Shown here one piece after another: positions 57,999-64,000 of a stretch of 64,000 nucleotides of DNA. The notes below the pieces were generated by a model. The model was not told the DNA's origin. It made no database searches and worked only from the letters and a program-made list of their open reading frames with translations. This DNA is from Ga0077555 sp964500805 (GTDB lineage: Bacteria; Pseudomonadota; Alphaproteobacteria; Rhizobiales; Hyphomicrobiaceae): the NCBI GenBank assembly GCA_964500805.1, contig CAZCQH010000017.1:38089-102088 (forward strand), given 5' to 3'. The translations under genes were made by a program, and so were the position numbers. The stretch's first letter is position 1, and every line of letters begins with the position of its first letter.

Positions 57999-58552
57999 CG
58001 TTGCCTCCTTGCCGTGTCCGGCAGTTCGAGAGGGTGATCCGTGGGGCGGATCGATGGTAACAGATTAAGGATGTCTGAACGGGAGAAGCAAGAAGAAACT
58101 GTTGGTGCAGTGCACTATTCGCTTTGATTGGTGAAGGCTTTTGCATGAAATGATTGTGGCTACAGGGCCAATCACACTGCGATCGAGGCGCAACTCTTGA
58201 GATATATCCAGTATTGTTTCTGCTGTACGCGTTCAATTGACAAATTAAACTTCATCGAGATGTGATTTCGATTGTGCCAAGGTCGACATGACCCAGTAGA
58301 GGCGCTGCAACAGCCAAGCAGTTCTTGATCCTCAGCGTCGGCTGTGCTGTCTGCGCTCGTGGCAGACTTGCGGCAGATTTGGAGCGAATCAGGTTCTTGA
58401 CTGTGGCATTGGGAACAAAGCCCTGTCGTAATGCTACCCCTCGACAGTCCTGCCGCGATCGCATTTAGTGCCGTTCAGAGCGCCGAATTGGGTGACTTAG
58501 CGCGCTGCAGCGCCACCGAGCGGCCACAAATGACCACCGATCGAGGCAAATC
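57999..58552. other. Intergenic region upstream of acuI and of the small membrane peptide gene
   Basis: About 550 bp, lower in GC between about 58070 and 58260 than its flanks. It should hold divergent promoters for the peptide gene and acuI. A 70-codon open frame on the - strand (58252-58464) shows no recognised domain and lacks a clear ribosome site, so it is not called. Confidence 0.6.
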
Positions 58553-59539
58553 ATGCAGTCTTTCAAGGCGTTCGTCTTGACCAAGGGAGATACCGGCCAG
58601 AGCCTCGCATGGACCGACGTTGCCGAGTCCGACCTGATGGATGGGGACGTCACGGTCCGGGTGAGCCACTCGACGGTCAATTACAAGGACGGCCTGGCCC
58701 TGACGGGCAAGGCCCCCGTGGTGCGACGCTGGCCGATGATCCCGGGCATCGATTTCGTGGGCAAGGTGATGGCCTCGAGCAGCCCGGAGTGGAAAGCCGG
58801 AGACGAGGTCATCCTCAATGGCTGGGGTTTGGGCGAGACGCATCTCGGTGGCTATTCCCAGGTCGCGCGCGTCAAAGCCGGCTGGCTCGTCGGAAAGCCC
58901 GCGGCCTTTACGCCAGCCCAGGCGATGGCGATTGGAACCGCAGGCTACACCGCGATGCTCGCGGTGATGGCGCTCGAGCACAACGGCGTGACGCCGGCGG
59001 CCGGGCCGGTGCTGGTGACGGGGGCCGCGGGTGGCGTCGGGAGCGTCGCGGTGGCGCTGCTCTCCAGGCTCGGATTTCACGTGATCGCCTCGACTGGGCG
59101 GCCGGAGGAGGCGCCCTATCTGCAGAAGCTCGGCGCCAAGGAGATCATCAATCGCGCGGAGCTCTCGGGCCCGGCGCGGCCACTCGACAAGGAGCGCTGG
59201 GCGGGCGTCGTCGATTCGGTTGGCAGTCATACGCTGGCGAACGCGATCTCGATGACCAAGTATGGCGGCGCGGTCGCGGCCTGCGGACTCGCTCAGGGCA
59301 TGGACCTGCCGGGCTCGGTGGCGCCCTTCATTTTGCGCGGCGTCACGCTTGCCGGGATCGACAGCGTGATGGCGCCGAGGCCCAAGCGCGAGGCGGCTTG
59401 GCAGCGCCTCGCGCGCGATCTCGATCGAGACCTGCTTGACGCGATGACCGTTGTGCGGCCGATCGCAGACGCGCCGGCCGTCGCCAGCGAGATCATGGCC
59501 GGCAAAGTGCGCGGCCGCGTTGTGCTGGAGATCGGCTGA
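58553..59539 (+). CDS. acuI: Acrylyl-CoA reductase (NADPH) / YhdH-type quinone oxidoreductase
   Basis: Zinc-free medium-chain dehydrogenase that reduces acryloyl-CoA to propionyl-CoA in several proteobacteria. The 328 residues have HSTVNYKDGLALTGKAPVVR, GIDFVGKVMASSSPEWKAGD, NGWGLGETHLGGYSQVARVK and the NADPH loop VLVTGAAGGVGSVAVALLSR, all typical of AcuI/YhdH. Residues ALTGK and GLGETHxGG mark this subgroup rather than other quinone reductases. The MFS gene follows after 46 bp and may be co-transcribed. Confidence 0.9.
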   Translation: MQSFKAFVLTKGDTGQSLAWTDVAESDLMDGDVTVRVSHSTVNYKDGLALTGKAPVVRRWPMIPGIDFVGKVMASSSPEWKAGDEVILNGWGLGETHLGGYSQVARVKAGWLVGKPAAFTPAQAMAIGTAGYTAMLAVMALEHNGVTPAAGPVLVTGAAGGVGSVAVALLSRLGFHVIASTGRPEEAPYLQKLGAKEIINRAELSGPARPLDKERWAGVVDSVGSHTLANAISMTKYGGAVAACGLAQGMDLPGSVAPFILRGVTLAGIDSVMAPRPKREAAWQRLARDLDRDLLDAMTVVRPIADAPAVASEIMAGKVRGRVVLEIG

Positions 59540-59585
59540 CGTATGATCGGCGGGTGCTTGCCTCTCGCGCAGCCAAGGTGACTCG

Positions 59586-60782
59586 ATGCCCATGGATCAA
59601 ACCCGGCTTGTGCTGCTCTTCACCGGTGCGAGCCACACGCTCTTCCACATCGTCGCGGGTCTCTACCTCACGCTGGTCCTGGTGCTCGAGCGCGAGTGGA
59701 AGCTGCCCTATGCGCAGCTGATCGATCTCTGGACCATCGGCGCGCTGCTGCTGGGCCTCGGCGCGCCGATCGCCGGCTGGCTCTCGGATCGTGTCGGCGA
59801 GACGCGACTGATGGTCGGGTTCCTGATCGGCATGGGGCTTGCCGGCGTGTCGTGCGGGCTGTCGCGGAGCCCGCTGATGCTGCAAGCCTCGCTCGCGATG
59901 ATGGGCCTGTTCGGCGCCGTGTATCACCCCGTCGGGACGGCGTGGGTGGTGCGCAATGTACGCGAGCGGGGCCGCTCCATCGCCATTGTCGGCATCTGCG
60001 GCAGCGTGGGGATCGCGCTCGCCTCGCTGGTGGCCGGCGGGATCTCGGATCTGTCCGGCTGGCGGGCGGCGTTCATCGTGCCGAGCGCGCTGATGATCCT
60101 GCTGGGACTGACGCTGGCCGGCTTCTATCTGACGCGGCGCGTGGTGGATCGCGATACCGACTTCGCGGCAGCTCCCGATCCTGGACGGTCAGACGTCAGG
60201 CGCGTGTTCCTCGTGCTTGTCGTCACCATGTCGCTGACGTCGATCGCCTATCACGCGTTCTCTGCGCTCCTGCCGAAATGGATCGAGCGCGAGGTCGGCG
60301 CGATGCTCGGCACGGGGTTGGTGCGCATCGGGGCGCTGGTGACGGCGATATATCTTGCGGGCACCATCGGGCAGTGGATCTGCGGACGGCTCGCCGACCG
60401 CGGGCTCGTATGGCAGGCCTATGCGACAGGGTTCGTGCTGAAGCTCGCAGCGATGCTGGCTGCAACGGTGATCGGCGGCTGGCCCGTGGTGCTGGCGGCG
60501 TTCGTGGTCGTGTTCGTCTTCGATGGCGTGTCGCTGGTCGAGAACGTGCTGATCGCCAAGTACACGCCGAGTGCGCGGCGAGGCCTCGCCTATGGTGTCA
60601 GAAACGGCATCGGCATTGTGGCGGGACCGCTTGGGGTGCAGCTCGTCGCGCGCCTATTCGATCCGGCGATCGGGTTCACGCCGCTGTTCCAGGTGCTCGC
60701 GGTGCTGGCACTGATCATGCTGGTTGCGGCGCTCTTCCTGCCGGCGGAGCGTCGCACGGTTGCGGCCGCTGCCAGCAATTGA
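59586..60782 (+). CDS. Major facilitator superfamily transporter
   Basis: 398 residues with about twelve helices. The loop 2-3 motif is GAPIAGWLSDRVGETRLMVG and the second half has QWICGRLADRGLVWQAYATG. Substrate cannot be assigned; its place after acuI suggests export or uptake of an organic acid. ATG 59586 is near a GATG cluster with ATG 59592 as an alternative. Confidence 0.88.
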   Translation: MPMDQTRLVLLFTGASHTLFHIVAGLYLTLVLVLEREWKLPYAQLIDLWTIGALLLGLGAPIAGWLSDRVGETRLMVGFLIGMGLAGVSCGLSRSPLMLQASLAMMGLFGAVYHPVGTAWVVRNVRERGRSIAIVGICGSVGIALASLVAGGISDLSGWRAAFIVPSALMILLGLTLAGFYLTRRVVDRDTDFAAAPDPGRSDVRRVFLVLVVTMSLTSIAYHAFSALLPKWIEREVGAMLGTGLVRIGALVTAIYLAGTIGQWICGRLADRGLVWQAYATGFVLKLAAMLAATVIGGWPVVLAAFVVVFVFDGVSLVENVLIAKYTPSARRGLAYGVRNGIGIVAGPLGVQLVARLFDPAIGFTPLFQVLAVLALIMLVAALFLPAERRTVAAAASN

Positions 60783-60842
60783 CAACGCCGTCGCCGGGCC
60801 GCTCCAATGGCAGGACGTGACGAGCCGCGAGGAGACGTGCGG

Positions 60843-61910
60843 GTGGCGAACAAACTGCATCTCGGCCTGTTCCTGCCCAACACGCGCGGCGGCTCGATCG
60901 TCGCAACCACGTCGCCGCCGCAGGAGCCGCCGACATTCGCGCTGAACCTTGCCGTCACGCGCATGGCGGAGGAGGCGGGCTTCGAGTTCGTGCTGTCGCA
61001 GTCGAAGTATCGCGGCTATGGCGGGGTCTCGGAGCATTGGGACCATTCGCTCGAGAGCTTCACGCTGATGTCGGCGCTGGCGGCCGCGACGAGCCGCATC
61101 CAGCTTTATGCCTCGGTCGGCGTGCGCGCGTTCCAGCCGGCGGTCGCGGCCAAGATGGCAGTGACCATCGAGGACATCTCGAATGGCCGCTTCGGGGTCA
61201 ACATCGTCGCCGGATGGAACGCCTACGAATACGAGCAGATGGGGCTCTGGCCCGAGGACGGCTACCACCGGTATCGCTACGGCTATGCCGAGGATTTCCT
61301 GAAGGCGATGCTGGCGCTCTGGCAGCCGGGCAATGCCACCTACAGAGGCAAATTCTTCACGCTCGAGGACTGCGTTTCCAATCCAAAGCCGAAGCGCAAG
61401 ATCCCGCTGGTCTGTGCGGGCCAGTCACCGGAAGCATTGGCCTTCACCGCCACTTATGCCGACATCGGCTTCGTCGGCCGGTTCGGGGATACGCCTGAGG
61501 CATTGGGTGCGTTGCGGCGGCGGCTCGGCGATCTCGGGGCGGCGCAGGGGCGACAGGTCGGCGCCTATGCGCTCTTGAATATCGTCGCCGACGAGACGGT
61601 GGAAGCGGCGGAGGCGCGGCGCGACTACTTCATGGCGAACGCCGATACGGTGGCGATCGGGAATTGGCTGAAAGCATCGGGCCGTGATCCCACGCGGCGC
61701 ACGCACGAGCTCGACTGGGTCCGCCAGGTGTTCATGGGTTTCCCGTTCATCATCTCGTCGTTTGAAGGTGTTGCCGAGCGGCTCGATGCCATTGCCGATG
61801 CCGGCGTCACGGGCGTATCGCTGATGTTTCCGGACTACGAGCGCGATCTCGGCCGCTTCATCGAGCACGTGGTTCCGAAAATGCGGAGCCGGCGGCCCGG
61901 CGGGAATTGA
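60843..61910 (+). CDS. LLM-class flavin-dependent monooxygenase
   Basis: 355 residues. Luciferase-like barrel marks: LHLGLFLPNTRGGSIVATTS, FALNLAVTRMAEEAGFEFVL, IEDISNGRFGVNIVAGWN, EDGYHRYRYGYAEDFLKAML and PLVCAGQSPEALAF. The opening and the NAYEYEQMGL segment resemble the RutA/sulfonate monooxygenase side of the family, not the 44794-type enzyme. GTG 60843 is preferred because GAGGAGA is seven bases upstream; ATG 60807 would add twelve residues. Confidence 0.85.
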   Translation: MANKLHLGLFLPNTRGGSIVATTSPPQEPPTFALNLAVTRMAEEAGFEFVLSQSKYRGYGGVSEHWDHSLESFTLMSALAAATSRIQLYASVGVRAFQPAVAAKMAVTIEDISNGRFGVNIVAGWNAYEYEQMGLWPEDGYHRYRYGYAEDFLKAMLALWQPGNATYRGKFFTLEDCVSNPKPKRKIPLVCAGQSPEALAFTATYADIGFVGRFGDTPEALGALRRRLGDLGAAQGRQVGAYALLNIVADETVEAAEARRDYFMANADTVAIGNWLKASGRDPTRRTHELDWVRQVFMGFPFIISSFEGVAERLDAIADAGVTGVSLMFPDYERDLGRFIEHVVPKMRSRRPGGN

Positions 61911-62071
61911 ACCACTGCTCCGTCGGCCGGTTGCAATTGTCCCGCCGAGGGCGCAGGGATGAGCAGACCGCGCCACAACCGATGCCCGACTGCCACAGTC
62001 GGGGTCATGTTCCGATGTCTGGGAATAGGCTCGCGTTCTGAACGTTATCCCATCAAGGCGGGGGGTAAACT

Positions 62072-62650
62072 GTGACGGACGATATTCGGCAGCGAATTGT
62101 CGAAATTCTACCGCGCTTGCGCAGGTTTGCCTTCACGCTGACCAGAAGCATGGATCTGGCGGACGACCTCGTTCAGGAGACATGCGCCAAGGCCTTGACG
62201 CGGCAAGATCAATGGCTGCCGGGAACGAACCTCGACAGCTGGCTCTACAGGATTGCGCAGAACCACTGGCTGGATCAACGGCGCGCCAGCAGGAGCCGGG
62301 GAGCATCGGTCGAGATCGACGATGCGCTCGAGCTGCCGGGCACGGACGGGCGGTCGGTGACGGAGGACAAATTCACGCTCGAGTCAGTCGGGAGAGCGAT
62401 GAGCACTCTGCCGGCCGAGCAGCAAGTGATTATTACGTGCGTTTGCATAGAGGGGCTTAGCTACCGGGAGACTGCGGAGACGCTGGACATCCCCATAGGA
62501 ACAGTGATGAGCCGGCTGGCACGCGCCCGGCGGGCACTCTTCGAAGCGGTTGAAGGAGGTTTTGCCGACAAAGAAGGTTCCGAGGGCGAAAAGCATTCTG
62601 TGACTGAACATTCAGAGTTGGATAGATCCCGTGAACGACGTAACAGATGA
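62072..62650 (+). CDS. ECF-type RNA polymerase sigma factor
   Basis: 192 residues. Region 2 reads FAFTLTRSMDLADDLVQETC then WLPGTNLDSWLYRIAQNHWL, and region 4 has LPAEQQVIITCVCIEGLSYR followed by ETLDIPIGTVMSRLARARR. It starts at GTG 62072 and overlaps the anti-sigma gene by 20 bp. This is a second, unrelated sigma/anti-sigma pair in the window, of the short ECF class; the trigger is unknown. Confidence 0.9.
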   Translation: MTDDIRQRIVEILPRLRRFAFTLTRSMDLADDLVQETCAKALTRQDQWLPGTNLDSWLYRIAQNHWLDQRRASRSRGASVEIDDALELPGTDGRSVTEDKFTLESVGRAMSTLPAEQQVIITCVCIEGLSYRETAETLDIPIGTVMSRLARARRALFEAVEGGFADKEGSEGEKHSVTEHSELDRSRERRNR

Positions 62651-63464
62651 ACAATTGATGGCCTTTGCGGACGGCGAGCTGGTCCGCGAGGAGCGAGCGT
62701 ACCTGCAAGGCCTGCTGGATAAATCACCGGACCTGCGACAGCGTCTGGCCGTATTCCAGGCGACTGGAAAGTCGCTCGGCCGTCTCTTCGACGGCGCGCT
62801 GCGGGCGCCAGTGCCGCCACATCTCGAGCGGATGGTTCTCGCCGAGAGTGCGCCGCCGCAGGTGAGATCGGCGACGGCAAACGTCGTCAGCCTCGAGGCG
62901 CGCCGCGCCGAGCGTGACGCACCGCGGTGGAGCAAGTGGCGCAGCAGTGGGCTCGCGCATGCGGCGACGCTGGTGCTTGGCATCGCACTGGGAGCTCTCG
63001 CTTTCGGCATGAAATCCCTGTCGGTCGGTGGTCCGTCGGATGCGCTGGTCGGAGGGTCGAACGGTGATCTGAGGGCGCAAGGTGCGCTTGCCAAAGCATT
63101 GGACGAAGTGCCGAGCGCGCGCGTCGAGCGCCTTGCAATGAAGGATGGCCAGGCTGTTGAAATGCGCATCGGCCTCTCGTTCCGGAGCAAGGACGCCTAT
63201 TGCCGGCATTACGAGTTCGCGGGTGCTAGTGCACAGTTGACGTCCGCCGGCGGCACCGGCGTTGCCTGCCGGACACCTGGCAGCGACTGGCGCCTCGTCG
63301 TTCACTGGTCAGAGCGGCCGAAAATAAGCGCGGGCGGCGGCACGCGCCCGGCCGGTGCGGAACCGCGGCCAGCGATCGCGGCTGCCATCGGTCAACTGAT
63401 GGTTGGCGATGCCTTGGGAAGCGACGAGGAAGCGGCCGCCATCCAGAAGGCGTGGCGGCGCTGA
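62631..63464 (+). CDS. Anti-sigma factor, single-span membrane protein
   Basis: 277 residues. The cytoplasmic N-terminus (NDVTDEQLMAFADGELVREE) has the usual anti-sigma opening and a helical sigma-binding region, without the zinc HxxxCxxC pattern. One membrane helix (ATLVLGIALGALAFGM) is followed by a periplasmic domain with two Cys (AYCRHYEF; VACRTPG). It starts at GTG 62631 inside the sigma gene, so expression is coupled. Confidence 0.85.
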   Translation: MNDVTDEQLMAFADGELVREERAYLQGLLDKSPDLRQRLAVFQATGKSLGRLFDGALRAPVPPHLERMVLAESAPPQVRSATANVVSLEARRAERDAPRWSKWRSSGLAHAATLVLGIALGALAFGMKSLSVGGPSDALVGGSNGDLRAQGALAKALDEVPSARVERLAMKDGQAVEMRIGLSFRSKDAYCRHYEFAGASAQLTSAGGTGVACRTPGSDWRLVVHWSERPKISAGGGTRPAGAEPRPAIAAAIGQLMVGDALGSDEEAAAIQKAWRR

Positions 63465-63778
63465 TGGTCTGGAGCTTTTGAAGCGGCGGTCGACGACGCT
63501 GGTGCACCGGTGTGCGCCTCGGGCTGCACACTCGATCAGCGCGACAGGTCAGGGTTTCCGAGTTTTTTTCGCCGCTCCGGGGCACCGCCAGAGCATCGGA
63601 CAGGTTTCCCTGCGGTGTTGCTGCGCTTTACCCGTGGCACCCATCTGTGCGCCCTCCGGGGCAACGTCTCGCTCTAGGTGCGATCGCGCGCAATGCGGCC
63701 AGTGATGCGACGGGCCCTTCCGGAAGTCGGGGCCTTGCTATTGAGGACAGCCGCCGCAGTCGATACCAGAGAAACGCC
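63465..63778. other. Intergenic region before the GNAT gene
   Basis: About 310 bp. No known domain or repeat is seen. A frame open across it runs into the GNAT coding sequence, but the translation here is not protein-like. Confidence 0.6.
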
Positions 63779-64000
63779 TTGACGATCCTGCACACCACCC
63801 GCTTGCTCCTGGAGCCGATTGCCGAGCGGCACCTCGACGGCTTGGATGCGATGGACAAGCTTCCCGAAGTCATGCGCTACATGAGTGGTAAGCCAGCAAC
63901 GCGAGAGCAAACGGCGGCATGGATCGCGGGCGTCCAGCGCTGCTGGGGGCGGCGTCCCGGGACGTGGTGTAGGAGGCGGGGGCGGCGGCGTTGCGCGTAG
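63779..64000 (+). CDS. GNAT-family acetyltransferase, N-terminal part; frame breaks at the window end
   Basis: From TTG 63779 the sequence ILHTTRLLLEPIAERHLDGL, then PEVMRYMSGKPATREQTAAW, is a clear RimJ/RimL-type GNAT opening. After about residue 56 (position 63945) it turns into an Arg-rich string and stops with TAG at 64000, at 73 residues, far short of the usual 170-190. The end lies in very GC-rich DNA, so a frameshift or a sequencing error is likely; the next frame reads EAGAAALR. It is called as a CDS only because the end cannot be settled. Confidence 0.6.
   Translation: MTILHTTRLLLEPIAERHLDGLDAMDKLPEVMRYMSGKPATREQTAAWIAGVQRCWGRRPGTWCRRRGRRRCA

Noticed and set aside
58252..58464. 70-codon - strand frame upstream of acuI
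   Set aside because: No ribosome site and no recognisable domain; likely control DNA.
1..64000. Prophage, insertion sequence, CRISPR array, rRNA or tRNA genes
   Set aside because: No transposase, integrase, regularly spaced repeats, or RNA gene structures were seen; the repeats present are palindromic intergenic types.

Overview
The window reads as chromosomal DNA of a GC-rich alphaproteobacterium, most likely a Hyphomicrobiales member related to Bradyrhizobium, Rhodopseudomonas or Rhodoplanes. This rests on gene order (ccmF-ccmH-degP-response regulator-kinase-glnE), on several Rhizobiales-style small proteins, and on families of palindromic intergenic repeats typical of that group. No rRNA, tRNA, CRISPR array, phage or intact insertion sequence was seen.

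1-13.1 kb is a conserved housekeeping block on the + strand: the end of cytochrome c maturation (ccmF, ccmH), a divergent trypsin-like protease, the periplasmic protease DegP, an OmpR-type two-component pair and the glutamine synthetase adenylyltransferase glnE. An exported protein with seven EF-hands follows, then a three-gene ECF-sigma / membrane anti-sigma / periplasmic metal-sensor-like operon. 13.1-24.7 kb is mixed: a kinase-like protein lacking an ATPase domain, aminopeptidase N, a DapA-superfamily lyase with an Lrp regulator, an ELM1-like protein, a 2-oxoglutarate oxygenase, an HD hydrolase, an orphan peptide-type binding protein, a cupin-like protein and an Nramp manganese transporter.

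24.8-50 kb looks like a catabolic region. It holds hydantoinase/oxoprolinase subunits, alpha/beta hydrolases, two TauD/TfdA dioxygenases, an epimerase, a two-gene MaoC hydratase, a MoaD-like protein, a crotonase, an FAD amine/amino-acid oxidase-like enzyme and a DmpA-type peptidase. It also has two branched-chain-type binding proteins without permeases, ketopantoate reductase, a nucleoside deaminase, flavin monooxygenases, a PIN toxin-antitoxin pair, an SDR and an IlvD/Edd sugar-acid dehydratase. The substrate cannot be named from the sequence.

The most striking part is 50.2-54.8 kb. A perfect 16-bp parS palindrome (50306-50321) lies just upstream of a gene of the glycine/sarcosine/betaine reductase selenoprotein B family. 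That gene has an in-frame TGA at 51001-51003 in a U-Pro-Val-Cys motif, followed at the right distance by a hairpin with a GU-containing loop. It is best read as one 318-residue selenoprotein that ordinary gene calling would split. Two near-identical 150-bp repeats follow; the second contains the ribosome-binding site and GTG start of serS and the first carries a decoy copy of them. The seryl-tRNA synthetase itself has an in-frame insertion of about 45 residues of visibly lower GC.

54.7-64 kb returns to ordinary content: several palindromic repeats, a CBS-BON protein, a GFA protein, a methyltransferase, a 27-residue membrane peptide with a perfect Shine-Dalgarno and its own terminator, acuI, an MFS carrier, a flavin monooxygenase, a second ECF sigma/anti-sigma pair, and a GNAT reading frame that breaks at the window end.
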